NCBI GenBank assembly: GCA_910575555.1
Contig: CAJTFX010000020.1
Coordinates: 1 to 64,000, forward strand
DNA from: Lachnospiraceae bacterium
GTDB lineage: Bacteria; Bacillota; Clostridia; Lachnospirales; Lachnospiraceae
DNA: 64,000 bases
Reading direction: 5' to 3'
Positions 25,512 to 34,151 of the stretch are shown here, one piece after another. Made by a program: the position numbers and the translations under genes. Every line of letters begins with the position of its first letter. Position 1 is the stretch's first letter. The notes below the pieces were generated by a model. It had not been told where the DNA came from. It saw only the letters and a program-made list of their open reading frames with translations, and searched no databases.

Positions 25512-26237
25512 ATGTTCAAAATTGCAATATGTGATGATGAAAATCTTTTTACAGAAGAACTAAAAGAACTGATCTCCGGCTATATGATGGAAAAAGGTCT
25601 TGTTTTTGAGATAGATACATATAGCTCCGGGGAGGCATTGGTAGAACTAAGGGTTGAGGTAGTACAATATACGGTCGTGTTTTTGGATATCAATATGGAT
25701 AAAGTTGATGGTATCAAGACGGCTGAGATGATCAGAAAAGTAAGCCGGGAAGTATTTATAGTATTTGTGACCGCATATGTGGATTATTCTCTGGAAGGAT
25801 ACCGATTAGATGTTGTAAGGTATTTGCTAAAGGGTAATGTCAACTTTCAGAGCAAAGTTAATGAATGTATGGATGCCATTATTGAAAAAATGAATTATTC
25901 TGTGGCAAAAAGGGAATTTGACTTTAAGGAAGGCAGAAAAGAAATATCACTGGAGAGATTATTGTATATTGAGAGCAATCTGCATATACTTGAGTTTCAT
26001 GTTATGGAGGACACGGAAACAGTTTATACCATGTATGAAATATTAAATGTGTTGGATGATATGCTTTCGGAGAATGGTTTCATTAGAACACATCAGAGTT
26101 ATCTTGTAAATGCAAAACATATCAAGAATGTTGTACGCTGTAAAGTGATACTGACAAACGGGGTTGAGTTATCCATACCAAAAGCAAGGTACACAGAAGT
26201 GAAGAAAAAGTTTATAACGTGTCGGGGAGAAGTGTAG
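25512..26237 (+). CDS. agrA: LytTR-family response regulator (AgrA-like), agr locus 1
   Basis: A 241-residue protein with an N-terminal receiver domain (ICDDEN; phospho-acceptor Asp in VVFLDINM; Lys in LLKGN) and a C-terminal LytTR DNA-binding domain (about residues 140-238, with FIRTHQSYLVN). LytTR regulators bind two direct repeats about 21 bp apart; the boxes of sites A-K fit. An AAAGGAGG ribosome site is present. It is transcribed with the sensor kinase gene, which starts at the next base. I infer that it activates the ten promoters. Confidence 0.88.
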   Translation: MFKIAICDDENLFTEELKELISGYMMEKGLVFEIDTYSSGEALVELRVEVVQYTVVFLDINMDKVDGIKTAEMIRKVSREVFIVFVTAYVDYSLEGYRLDVVRYLLKGNVNFQSKVNECMDAIIEKMNYSVAKREFDFKEGRKEISLERLLYIESNLHILEFHVMEDTETVYTMYEILNVLDDMLSENGFIRTHQSYLVNAKHIKNVVRCKVILTNGVELSIPKARYTEVKKKFITCRGEV

Positions 26238-27548
26238 ATGTTTTATTTAATGCAGAGTATATTGTTGGTATTTATTGAAATAATGTGTTGTAAGATTTTT
26301 TATGAAACCTTTGGGAAAATACGATATAAAGGCTGGATTAATATAATACAATTTGTATTGTTGCTTGGCAGCATGTGTCTGATTGCATTTGGCTTTTCAG
26401 ATCATTTTACAATAAGACAGATTGCTATTGTTTTGATGTTTTCAGTATTTATGTTATGGCATGTTAAAATTAGTCTGAAAAAATCATTTGTATTGGCTAT
26501 ATTATTTGATGCTTTGTTGTTGGCAATGGATTATTTGATTTATTTGATTAACAGATGGTTTTCTTTGGGTAGTGAGTTGCTAGGATGGCAGTATCAAGTC
26601 GGACAGGTTTTGGAATCTCTACTTGCAAAAATCGTATTATTTCTTTTTGTTCTCATAATAAGAAAATGGTTTGGAAAAAAATCAATGGAAATGTTGTCGG
26701 ACACAGAGTGGTTAAGATTTCTGTTCTTTCCTTTATTTACCATAGTTGCCATTTCCGCAATGTTGTCTGTTTTTGGATATGTACAGACAGTAGAACAGGC
26801 GAATTTATTGTTTGTTATTGCATTTGGAATGATTGGAATGAATATCGTTGTGTTTTATCTAATTAATGATGTTGTGAAAAGGGAAGTGCAAATGCATGAA
26901 AACAAGGTTTTACAGATTCAGGCGAAAAATCAGTTGGAAATATACAGGTCTATCTCTGAAAACTTTGATAACCTAAAAAGAAGGACACACGAATTTAAAA
27001 ACCAGATTTCATGTATAGAATCCTTACTGGAAAAAAAGCAATATTCTAAATTAGAAGAATATGCAAAAAAGATTTATGGTTCTCTGAATAACGAACCGGA
27101 TGCCATTAATACCAATAATGTAATAGTAAATGCCATACTTAACACAAAATATCATGAGGCAGACTCAAAGGGAATTGTTTTTGTATTCAGGGTAAATGAT
27201 CTTTCAGAATTGAGATTAAAAGATGAGGATGTGGTTACAATACTTGCCAACCTGCTGAACAATGCCATTGAAGCATGCGAGACTTGTGATGACCAAAAGG
27301 TAATTAAGTTCAAGTTTGTTAAAGAAGATGATATGATAATCATTGCTGTTAAAAACACATTTAATTATGATGTTATATATGAGAATGGAGAGATAAAATC
27401 TACGAAAACATCAAATGTGGATGAACATGGCGTAGGAATCAAGAATGTATTAAGAATCATTGGGAAATATGGTGGCTCATATGTCATTGAAGATAAGAAT
27501 AAAGAATTTTTCTTTTCAATTATTATTCCTGCAAGTATGCAATGTTAA
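26238..27548 (+). CDS. agrC: AgrC-like GHKL sensor histidine kinase, agr locus 1
   Basis: A 436-residue protein: about six or seven membrane segments in residues 1-210, a dimerisation helix with phospho-acceptor His in RRTHEFKNQ, then a GHKL ATPase domain with N box NLLNNAIEAC and G box GVGIKNV. This is the architecture of AgrC and related peptide-pheromone receptors. Its ligand should be the cyclic peptide from the agrD gene at 28247. It is contiguous with the regulator gene upstream. Confidence 0.88.
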   Translation: MFYLMQSILLVFIEIMCCKIFYETFGKIRYKGWINIIQFVLLLGSMCLIAFGFSDHFTIRQIAIVLMFSVFMLWHVKISLKKSFVLAILFDALLLAMDYLIYLINRWFSLGSELLGWQYQVGQVLESLLAKIVLFLFVLIIRKWFGKKSMEMLSDTEWLRFLFFPLFTIVAISAMLSVFGYVQTVEQANLLFVIAFGMIGMNIVVFYLINDVVKREVQMHENKVLQIQAKNQLEIYRSISENFDNLKRRTHEFKNQISCIESLLEKKQYSKLEEYAKKIYGSLNNEPDAINTNNVIVNAILNTKYHEADSKGIVFVFRVNDLSELRLKDEDVVTILANLLNNAIEACETCDDQKVIKFKFVKEDDMIIIAVKNTFNYDVIYENGEIKSTKTSNVDEHGVGIKNVLRIIGKYGGSYVIEDKNKEFFFSIIIPASMQC

Positions 27549-27580
27549 AATGATTGGTTCCTAAAACTGCTTTGTGCCGT

Positions 27581-27643
27581 TTTCTGCAAGAAATGTCCAT
27601 TTTCTGCAAATCATCTTGAATTTTTTAATTAATAATTCATACT
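27581..27643 (+). promoter_or_regulatory. Predicted LytTR/AgrA-1-controlled promoter of agrBD-1 (site H)
   Basis: TTTCTGCAA at 27581-27589 and 27601-27609; -35 TTGAAT at 27616; -10 CATACT at 27638-27643, 29 bp after the second box. Signal production would thus be under positive feedback. Confidence 0.75.
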
Positions 27644-27665
27644 GAATAACTAAGGAGGCATGTTT

Positions 27666-28250
27666 ATGATAGAGAAGATGGCATTAAAGATTGTCAGTCA
27701 AATGGAAATGGAAAGGATAATAAGCAAATCAAGGTGTGAATATTATGAATATGCATTAATAAGTATGACGGAACATGCTATAACAGTTGGAACTATGTTG
27801 CTTTTAGGATTAATATTCAGGCAATTTTTACCCACGATTTGTTTTATGGTGTTCTTTTTTTCATTGAGAAAACGGACAGGAGGATTTCATGCGAATAAGT
27901 TTTGGCAGTGCTATCTAGGGACGGTTATAACATATATTGTGGTTATACAGGTTGTACCTGTGCTTTGCATAAACCAGACTATTATGTATGGAATGCTATT
28001 TTTTGCAATAATTCTGATTTGTATAATAGGGACAATAAACCACCCGAATATAGATATGAATAAAAGCGAATTGCAGGAGTCTAAGAAAGCAGCAAGGTTG
28101 ATTGTTCTAATGGAAGTAATAATAATTGCTGTTTTAGTTTATCTGAAAGCTGATATTATGTATATTAGCTATATGTCAGTGGCTATTATATTATGTGCAT
28201 TCTTGATGTGTTTGGCAAAAATAATAAAACAGGAGGTATGTGTAAAATGA
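27666..28250 (+). CDS. agrB: AgrB-type accessory peptide-processing protease, agr locus 1
   Basis: AAGGAGG at 27652 favours the ATG at 27666. The 194-residue membrane protein has four to six hydrophobic segments and the AgrB catalytic pair His75 and Cys82 in RKRTGGFHANKFWQC, with the same spacing as in AgrB of Staphylococcus (seven residues). AgrB removes the C-terminal part of AgrD and forms the thiolactone ring. Its stop overlaps the agrD start (ATGA), so the pair is co-translated. Confidence 0.9.
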   Translation: MIEKMALKIVSQMEMERIISKSRCEYYEYALISMTEHAITVGTMLLLGLIFRQFLPTICFMVFFFSLRKRTGGFHANKFWQCYLGTVITYIVVIQVVPVLCINQTIMYGMLFFAIILICIIGTINHPNIDMNKSELQESKKAARLIVLMEVIIIAVLVYLKADIMYISYMSVAIILCAFLMCLAKIIKQEVCVK

Positions 28251-28396
28251 AGAAAAGTGAAATGGTCAGCAAAAAGGTATTAAAAGTAGTAGAGAGAATT
28301 GTTCGTAATAAAGCCGAAAATGTCATGGGTGGAGAACCACCATATTGTCTTGGGATTTATCATCAGCCCAAAAGACCGAAGCGGAAAAAGGATTAA
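28247..28396 (+). CDS. agrD: AgrD-type cyclic lactone autoinducer precursor, agr locus 1
   Basis: A 49-residue peptide with an amphipathic N-terminal helix (KKVLKVVERIVRNKAEN), the segment PPYCLGIY, and a tail HQPKRPKRKKD. By analogy with AgrD, the ring would be the five residues CLGIY closed by the Cys side chain onto Tyr, followed by the conserved HQPK.P recognition tail. AGGAGG lies upstream and the start overlaps the agrB stop. The AgrD of locus 2 (35505) has the same arrangement. Confidence 0.85.
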   Translation: MKKSEMVSKKVLKVVERIVRNKAENVMGGEPPYCLGIYHQPKRPKRKKD

Positions 28397-28457
28397 GATT
28401 TAATAGTTAATATGGCAATAATGATAAATTAAAGCTTGTAGTAAAATTAAGTATAAG

Positions 28458-28502
28458 AAAAAGCCTTTCAGATTAGTATGGCGTGTCTGAAAGGCTTTTT
28501 TA
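28458..28502 (+). terminator. Terminator after agrD-1
   Basis: AAAAAGCCTTTCAGA pairs with TCTGAAAGGCTTTTTT, a strong stem with T tail, directly followed by site I. Confidence 0.85.
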
Positions 28503-28506
28503 CCGT

Positions 28507-28569
28507 TTTCTGCTAAAAACGTCCACTTTCTGCAAGGGTAATTGACCTTTAACCATATTTTGTTATTAT
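28507..28569 (+). promoter_or_regulatory. Predicted LytTR/AgrA-1-controlled promoter (site I)
   Basis: TTTCTGCTA (28507-28515) and TTTCTGCAA (28527-28535); -35 TTGACC at 28542; -10 TATTAT at 28564-28569, 29 bp after the second box. Nearly identical to site K at 58290. Confidence 0.78.
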
Positions 28570-28632
28570 GAAAGCAAGGGAAAAATAAATTACAGATACA
28601 TAAAATCAACAAAAAGGAGAAATTTTTTTGCA

Positions 28633-29091
28633 ATGAAAAAATTAATGTCTATTATTACATGCATGACACTCTGCGTTATGATGGCTATGCCAGTATCAGC
28701 AGCGGAGGTAATGTCAAAAGAAAATGTTATTGAGAAGGAAGAAGTCAGTGCAACATCAGGCTCAAATTGCTTTAGTCGTACACTGTCAAAGTTAAATTTA
28801 ATAAATGGTACTGCGTCATTCTCATCAGGTTCTTTGAGCGGCAATGGGCAAGTTGTTACTTCAATAAGTTTATATGTCCGTGTACCTTCGGGAAGTTTTC
28901 CATTTATTCTTAATTTGCAAGCTCCAGACGGGACAACATGTAGTGTTGCTATAACAGAAAGCGGAACTATAATATTAGATGATTTTAACGGATGCAGTCC
29001 ATCGGGTAGCTGGAAAATATGGTTTGAGCCACAAGGAACTGTATCAACAGCAACAATAACTGTGAAGGTCTGCTATGATTATAGCTATTAG
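28633..29091 (+). CDS. Secreted P-domain-like protein, agr-1 regulon
   Basis: A 152-residue protein with signal peptide (MKKLMSIITCMTLCVMMAMPV, cleavage after SAA), homologous to the secreted protein at 19821 over its whole length: ATSGSN.FS, SKLN, ITS.SLYVRVPSGS, P.G and PSGSWK. The GSWK element resembles the C-terminal strand region of convertase P domains. It lies immediately downstream of the agr locus and its promoter. Ribosome-site spacing is long (GGAG about 12 bases before ATG), so translation may be weak. Function is unknown. Confidence 0.68.
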   Translation: MKKLMSIITCMTLCVMMAMPVSAAEVMSKENVIEKEEVSATSGSNCFSRTLSKLNLINGTASFSSGSLSGNGQVVTSISLYVRVPSGSFPFILNLQAPDGTTCSVAITESGTIILDDFNGCSPSGSWKIWFEPQGTVSTATITVKVCYDYSY

Positions 29092-29136
29092 TGTAGAGAA
29101 ATATTTCTGCAAGTTATTATTAATAAAAGAATACTA

Positions 29137-29181
29137 AATACGCATGATAAATTTTCCATATATTGTCATGCGTATTTTTTT
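29137..29181 (+). terminator. Terminator after gene 28633
   Basis: AATACGCATGA pairs with TCATGCGTATT and is followed by TTTTTT. Confidence 0.85.
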
Positions 29182-29332
29182 ATACATACAATTTTTCGAT
29201 AATTCTCTGCGGTTTTGCAGTAGGGAAAATTATATTTAATGATATATTTTTTACATAAATTTGTATATAGGGGATATATAAAATGGGCAGTCCAGTACAA
29301 TATATTCCTTAATATTGAATACAGCATTTTTA

Positions 29333-29380
29333 GAGTACCCAAATCGACATGGCAGGTCGGTGCGGTGTACTCTTTTTTTT
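29333..29380 (+). terminator. Hairpin with long T run upstream of an XRE gene
   Basis: GAGTACCC pairs imperfectly with GGTGTACTC and is followed by T8. It lies in the 300-base gap before the XRE gene at 29494 and may be an attenuator. Confidence 0.5.
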
Positions 29381-29385
29381 GTTAC

Positions 29386-29392
29386 TGTCGAA
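29386..29392 (+). promoter_or_regulatory. Possible Spo0A box before the XRE gene
   Basis: TGTCGAA inside CTGTCGAAAATT. The equivalent place before the pseudogene copy (35766) keeps the same seven bases. Confidence 0.35.
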
Positions 29393-29493
29393 AATTGCTG
29401 ATTTATCAGGACGTATACATACGAAGGTCGAAAAGAGAACCGCCTGCAGATTCTTCATCTCACAAATAAATGAAAAGAATGGAGAATCAGAAA

Positions 29494-29826
29494 ATGAAGG
29501 ATATAAAATATATTATTGCCGATAATGTGAAATTATACCGGAAAAAGCAAAATTTAACCCAATTTGAACTGGCGGAGAAAGCGGAGCTTTCAGTTGATTC
29601 TATAAAGCGGATCGAGCATGGGAGCAGAACAATGTCGTTAGAAAATTTTATGAGAATAGCAGAAGCATTGGATGTTCCCTTATCATTTCTCATGTATGAA
29701 AATCTAAATAAAATCCCCATAACAGAACGTGTTCTGAATATCTTAAACAATAAAGACGGAAAGCAACAGGAATATTTATTACATATGCTTGAAGAAATGT
29801 CATTTGGCTTGGACAAGCTCTTATAG
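29494..29826 (+). CDS. XRE-family helix-turn-helix regulator
   Basis: GGAGAA before the ATG at 29494 favours this start over the upstream ATG at 29470. The 110-residue protein has an N-terminal HTH (LYRKKQNLTQFELAEKAELSVDSIKRIEHG) split over residues about 13-45 and a short C-terminal helix. A decayed copy with its upstream region is found at 35860-36100. Its role is unknown; a terminator separates it from the sigma factor gene. Confidence 0.8.
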   Translation: MKDIKYIIADNVKLYRKKQNLTQFELAEKAELSVDSIKRIEHGSRTMSLENFMRIAEALDVPLSFLMYENLNKIPITERVLNILNNKDGKQQEYLLHMLEEMSFGLDKLL

Positions 29827-29843
29827 CAAGCGTAAAAAGGTCG

Positions 29844-29880
29844 AAAAGGTGTATAGGGATTCTATGCGCCTTTTTGTTTT
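29844..29880 (+). terminator. Terminator after the XRE gene
   Basis: AAGGTGTATAG pairs with CTATGCGCCTT, followed by TTTTGTTTTTTT. Confidence 0.8.
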
Positions 29881-29954
29881 TTTCTCCAAAAGTGAAACCA
29901 AATTCCAGCAGGCAACGTATTGATAAAAAATTTGAGCAGATAGGATTTGGGGGA

Positions 29955-30515
29955 ATGGACGAAAAGAGCGTACTAAAGAGATTACGAAACAGGGATGAAA
30001 AGGCATTTGAAGAAATAATTGATTTGTATAGTGCTTATATCACTGCCATTGTCAGAAACCTATTAAGCTCAAAGGGAACTAAAGAAGATGTGGAGGAGGT
30101 GGTTGCAGACACATTTATTTCATTGTGGAATACGGTTGAAAGGATCAATTATGAGGAATACAGCAGTATCAAGGCATACATAGCAGTCATTGCAAGGAAT
30201 AAAGCAAAGGACTGGCTGCGAAGTGCCAAAGTGCAGAATTTACAGTTAATGGATGATATTCTGATAATTGATAACAGCGTGGAACAGCTAATAGTCCAAA
30301 GAGAACAACAGAGAATTATAGCAAAAATTTTAGAACAGTTGAAGCCGTTAGACTGGAAGATTTTTGTGGCGTATTACTACCAGTACAAAAAAGTAAATGA
30401 GATTGCGCAGGAGCTTCAGATGAATCCTCAGACAGTAAAAACCAGACTGCGGCGTGGAAGAGAGGTGCTTAAAAAATTTCTGATCAAAGAAGGATATGGA
30501 AGCAATGCAGATTAG
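29955..30515 (+). CDS. ECF-type RNA polymerase sigma factor
   Basis: The 186-residue protein has sigma region 2 (DEKAFEEIIDLYSAYI ... VEEVVADTFISLWNTV ... SIKAYIAVIARNKAKDWLR) and region 4 (VNEIAQELQMNPQTVKTRLRRGREVLKKFL), typical of ECF sigma factors. The ATG at 29955 matches the usual family start; upstream in-frame codons overlap the terminator. The 20-base overlap with the next gene suggests that the neighbour is its membrane anti-sigma factor. The genes it controls are unknown. Confidence 0.85.
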   Translation: MDEKSVLKRLRNRDEKAFEEIIDLYSAYITAIVRNLLSSKGTKEDVEEVVADTFISLWNTVERINYEEYSSIKAYIAVIARNKAKDWLRSAKVQNLQLMDDILIIDNSVEQLIVQREQQRIIAKILEQLKPLDWKIFVAYYYQYKKVNEIAQELQMNPQTVKTRLRRGREVLKKFLIKEGYGSNAD

Positions 30516-31653
30516 GATTAGTGATATGCTTGATAATGCTTCAGAGTTGATTGAAGAGAACAGGGAAGTCAGAAAAACAACCAACAATGACAGAATCAAG
30601 AAAATTGTATTTTCAGAGATTGATTGTACGCCAAGACATATTGTAAAAGAGAAGGAGGAAAGGAACATGAGAAAAAAGATATTAAAAATTATGAAATGGG
30701 TAGGTTTGATTTTATTGGGTGTTATTGCAGCATTGACGGTTTGGAATTTTATCTGCAAGAAAGCAGAGCAGTTCAAAATTCAGGCTGCATATGGAACGGT
30801 TATTGAAGTGAATGGGCATAATATGGTGGTGGATATAAAGGGAGAGGATAACGAGACAACAATTATATTGCTGCCTGGTTGGGGATCGCCTTCGCCTATC
30901 TTGGAATTTCTTCCCCTGGCGGAAGAACTGTCAGAAGATTTCAGGGTTATTACCATAGAGCCGTTTGGATATGGGCTTTCCGACAGGGTTGGGACGGAAC
31001 GGGAAATTAGCGTTGTCGTGGAAGAACTGCATGAGTGTACCCAAAAGTTAGGCTGTGATCAGTATTATTTAATGCCACATTCGCTCTCCGGGTTGTATTC
31101 CCTGTACTGGGCAAATACCTATCCGCAGGAAGTAAAGGGCTTTATAGGGATTGATCCGTCTGTTCCCAAACAGTCCGATGAAGAGCCGCTCCCGATCAGC
31201 ATGGTGACATTGAATAAGCTATCAGCGTATTTCCAGAAAGCAGTAAACGTGTTGGGGATTACCCGGTTATGTTCCATAGGGCATCCGGAAAATGCAATCT
31301 ATGCAGATACTACTTATCCATATTCAGAAAGGGAGTTGGAAGTATTCCGCATTTTGTCTATGGATTTCGCATACAGCAAAGATATTATGAATGAAATAGG
31401 GCATATGGAGGATAGTCTGGAGTCTGTGAGGGATATGAAATTTCCTGAAACAGTTCCAGTGCTGCAGTTTGTTTCAGCGGATAACTGTGAACTGCTGGAG
31501 ACATGGGAATCGCTGCATAGGGAAGTAATTACAGAAACGGATAAGAGTGAAGTGCTGCGGCTGGATGGCGGGCATTACCTGCATTTTGAAAGGAAACAGG
31601 AACTTGTTGAAAAAGTAAGGGAATGGGTGCGAAATGTGGAAGAAGGATTTTAG
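30496..31653 (+). CDS. Membrane-anchored alpha/beta hydrolase, possible anti-sigma factor
   Basis: The full frame (385 residues) has a charged cytoplasmic part (1-57), one membrane helix (about 64-83: ILKIMKWVGLILLGVIAALT) and an external alpha/beta hydrolase with nucleophile Ser in PHSLSG, Asp in SADNCE and His in GGHYLHF. A very strong ribosome site, AAGGAGGAAAGGAAC, stands before an internal in-frame ATG at 30667, which would yield a shorter protein lacking the cytoplasmic part. Overlap with the sigma gene and the cytoplasmic segment suggest anti-sigma function in the long form; the short form would be only a hydrolase. Both starts may be used. Confidence 0.65.
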   Translation: MEAMQIRISDMLDNASELIEENREVRKTTNNDRIKKIVFSEIDCTPRHIVKEKEERNMRKKILKIMKWVGLILLGVIAALTVWNFICKKAEQFKIQAAYGTVIEVNGHNMVVDIKGEDNETTIILLPGWGSPSPILEFLPLAEELSEDFRVITIEPFGYGLSDRVGTEREISVVVEELHECTQKLGCDQYYLMPHSLSGLYSLYWANTYPQEVKGFIGIDPSVPKQSDEEPLPISMVTLNKLSAYFQKAVNVLGITRLCSIGHPENAIYADTTYPYSERELEVFRILSMDFAYSKDIMNEIGHMEDSLESVRDMKFPETVPVLQFVSADNCELLETWESLHREVITETDKSEVLRLDGGHYLHFERKQELVEKVREWVRNVEEGF

Positions 31654-31663
31654 ATTTTTCCTT

Positions 31664-31726
31664 TTTCTGCAATATAAAGCCGTTTTCTGCAAAGGCAATG
31701 TAGTTGATACGTTTTTCTGCTATGAT
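31664..31726 (+). promoter_or_regulatory. Predicted LytTR/AgrA-1-controlled promoter (site J)
   Basis: TTTCTGCAA at 31664-31672 and 31684-31692; -10 TATGAT at 31721-31726, 29 bp after the second box; no clear -35. It faces the gene at 31869. Confidence 0.75.
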
Positions 31727-31868
31727 TAATGTGTATGCAAATGATTTTATGTATATAGGTTTACGCAGCGGTTAAACTGTTTGTATAAACTCAATAAGTT
31801 TTAAAAACTTATATTTGTGGGAAATGAGGTTTGTATACGTTTCTGCATTGGATGAAGGAGAGTAAGAA

Positions 31869-32237
31869 ATGGATAAATATAAAGAATTGATAAGTCTTTT
31901 TTCGGATGTCCTCGAAAAATCGAAGGATTACCATATTGCATATATCTATCAGGAGGGCTATGCGTCTTTGGTCGGTTTATTGAACAAAGAGGAAGGGCAG
32001 AATCTGTCAATGATAGTGGATGAAAAATTTTCCTCGCCGGAGGGCATGGCAGAAAGTTTGCTTCGTAACTGGCGCTGGCAGTGGTTTTATGAAAATAGGG
32101 AGTTGCTGCCACGAAAAGATTATGATGATATTTGCAAGCTCGATAATGAACTGCCGGACAGCCTGCGGGAGCAATATAAGCAGGATATTTTAATGTGGCA
32201 GGATAAAATACAGGCTGTCTTACAAGAAGAAAGTTAA
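31869..32237 (+). CDS. Small cytoplasmic protein of unknown function, agr-1 regulon
   Basis: A 122-residue protein without signal peptide, rich in aromatic and acidic residues (YHIAYIYQEGYASLV, NWRWQWFYENRELLP). I do not recognise the family. AAGGAGAG precedes the ATG. It is transcribed from site J and its stop overlaps the stop of agrB-2 on the other strand by four bases. High transcription of this gene could therefore interfere with agr locus 2; that is inference. Confidence 0.65.
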   Translation: MDKYKELISLFSDVLEKSKDYHIAYIYQEGYASLVGLLNKEEGQNLSMIVDEKFSSPEGMAESLLRNWRWQWFYENRELLPRKDYDDICKLDNELPDSLREQYKQDILMWQDKIQAVLQEES

Positions 32238-32803
32238 GTCTGTTTGTATATCAGACGTCCAATAAGGGAAGTAGCAGAGATAAAAACAAATACGATTGCT
32301 TGTAAAAACATATACATTGTGTTTTGGGTGTAGATGAAAAATAAAGCCAATAGAAAGCTGAAAAGCATCGTAAAATAAGTTCTCTTAATGAATGTGCGGT
32401 TTTCCTGTGCATCTACTTCCCGATTTGGATGGTCAACCGGACCGATGACCAGTATCAGTATGGCGGCAACCAGATACAGAGTAAAAGAGATCGGAATGGG
32501 TATTGTTAAATATTTTACTGCCAATAGGGAAGATGTGAGTATGAAACAGGAGCCTATAAAACAGGCAAAATACGTTTTCATGTGTACACCGCCGCCATAT
32601 GAACGCATAGGGATAAAAAGCAGGAAAAAGAAAAGGCATTCAGGCATCATACCAAGAAACAGAGCAATTATAATACTGCATATGGTACTCACGGACAACT
32701 CTAAAAAGCATTGGAAACCGTACTGGTAGATTTCAACAAGCTCTTGGGTAATAATTTCTTTTTCATATATATAGACTGCTAATTTTTTTGCTAAATGTTC
32801 CAT
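32234..32803 (-). CDS. agrB: AgrB-type accessory peptide-processing protease, agr locus 2
   Basis: A 189-residue membrane protein with the AgrB catalytic pair His74 and Cys81 in SYGGGVHMKTYFAC, preceded by the usual Arg (FIPMRSY). Several membrane helices follow. It is last in a minus-strand operon after the XRE regulator, LytTR regulator and kinase genes. Its substrate should be the peptide at 35505, encoded on the opposite strand upstream of that operon. Confidence 0.9.
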   Translation of the reverse strand: MEHLAKKLAVYIYEKEIITQELVEIYQYGFQCFLELSVSTICSIIIALFLGMMPECLFFFLLFIPMRSYGGGVHMKTYFACFIGSCFILTSSLLAVKYLTIPIPISFTLYLVAAILILVIGPVDHPNREVDAQENRTFIKRTYFTMLFSFLLALFFIYTQNTMYMFLQAIVFVFISATSLIGRLIYKQT

Positions 32804-32840
32804 GATAGCTCCTTTTTAGAATTTGAAATCACCCCATATG

Positions 32841-34151
32841 TTATCCGGCTTTCTCTGTATATAAACCATACATGATGACAATAACCTGAAATATATTGTC
32901 ATTGTCTGTTATATCCATTTGACCATGATAATTTACAACAGCATGGTTTATGGATGAAAGTCCAAGACCGTGATATATGGTATCGGATTTTGTAGTTAAA
33001 TAGTGACCAATTTTGTCTTTTTTTCGCTTTGCCCGATAGTTATTTTTTATGCATAACTGAAAGATGCCTTTGGCATAAGAAATATCAAGGCATATAAATC
33101 CTTTTCCGTTCGGAATATCCCGACAGGCTTCCAGAGCATTTTCCAGCAAATTCCCTAGAACTATGGCTAAATGCCCGCTTTCAAATGGAAGGGAGGCAGG
33201 TATAAGGACATTGGCATTAAATTGTATATTATCTTTTTGTGCTGTAGCATATGCGTGATTGATTAAGGAATCTACAACTATATTACCGCTGCGGGAAACT
33301 TCCTCCGGACGATCTCCGGCGCCAACATCTAACATTTGCATTATGTATTTCTCTGCCTCGCTGTTCTGCCCAGTCTGAACCATTCCAAGAAGCCCGGAAA
33401 GATGATTTTTTAAATCATGCCGGATTCTGCGGATTTCAAGATAGAGGCTTTCACGTTCTTCCGCCTGTTGGGTGCAAAGCTCCAGTTGCTGCGCATACAG
33501 ACGGTTTTGCTCACGCAGTTCAGCATTCCGGCTGATCCAGTCATAGACCTCAAAGATAACATAGTTTATAACCAGCAGCAGGAAACTCGCTGTGGCAGAG
33601 AATATCATATATTCGCTATGAACAGCCGCAATAAGAAATATATGGTGCATTACATAAATGCTGCTGATTGGTATCAGTAAAATGCTCAAAAAGTAAAGCA
33701 GGGGAATTTCGGAATAGTGGTTATCCTTGATCCAGTGGCTTATGATAACTGATAACAGCAGCATACACATTTTAGATATGAAACTTCCGGCGTTCTGAAG
33801 TGTTATGGAATCGAAACCGACAGATATTAGTATCATCAGAACAATGACTTCTACTAACATCCATACCGTGCATATCAATAAGGAAAATATACAACGCTGC
33901 ATGACACTTCTCTTGCGGGTAGCTGAGCTGATCATAAATATCAGCAGGACATTCCCAAGCAACAACAGATGTGGCGGGAACACGGAACCGATATTATTTA
34001 TGATCAGAAAGACATAATATATGCCCCACTCTATGCAGCCTTTTAAATTCCTGTTCTCTGGTCCCCAAAATACTTTCATATATTTTCGTATAATAAGAAG
34101 GTGGAGCAGTGACAGGAACAATTCGGGTATGATTGACAAATATTCAGTCAT
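32841..34151 (-). CDS. agrC: AgrC-like GHKL sensor histidine kinase, agr locus 2
   Basis: A 436-residue protein, the same length as the kinase of locus 1: six or seven membrane segments in the N-terminal half, phospho-acceptor His in RIRHDLKNHLSG, N box NLLENALEAC and G box GLGLSSIN. It overlaps the regulator gene by four bases (ATGA-type). Presumed receptor for the locus 2 cyclic peptide. Confidence 0.88.
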   Translation of the reverse strand: MTEYLSIIPELFLSLLHLLIIRKYMKVFWGPENRNLKGCIEWGIYYVFLIINNIGSVFPPHLLLLGNVLLIFMISSATRKRSVMQRCIFSLLICTVWMLVEVIVLMILISVGFDSITLQNAGSFISKMCMLLLSVIISHWIKDNHYSEIPLLYFLSILLIPISSIYVMHHIFLIAAVHSEYMIFSATASFLLLVINYVIFEVYDWISRNAELREQNRLYAQQLELCTQQAEERESLYLEIRRIRHDLKNHLSGLLGMVQTGQNSEAEKYIMQMLDVGAGDRPEEVSRSGNIVVDSLINHAYATAQKDNIQFNANVLIPASLPFESGHLAIVLGNLLENALEACRDIPNGKGFICLDISYAKGIFQLCIKNNYRAKRKKDKIGHYLTTKSDTIYHGLGLSSINHAVVNYHGQMDITDNDNIFQVIVIMYGLYTEKAG

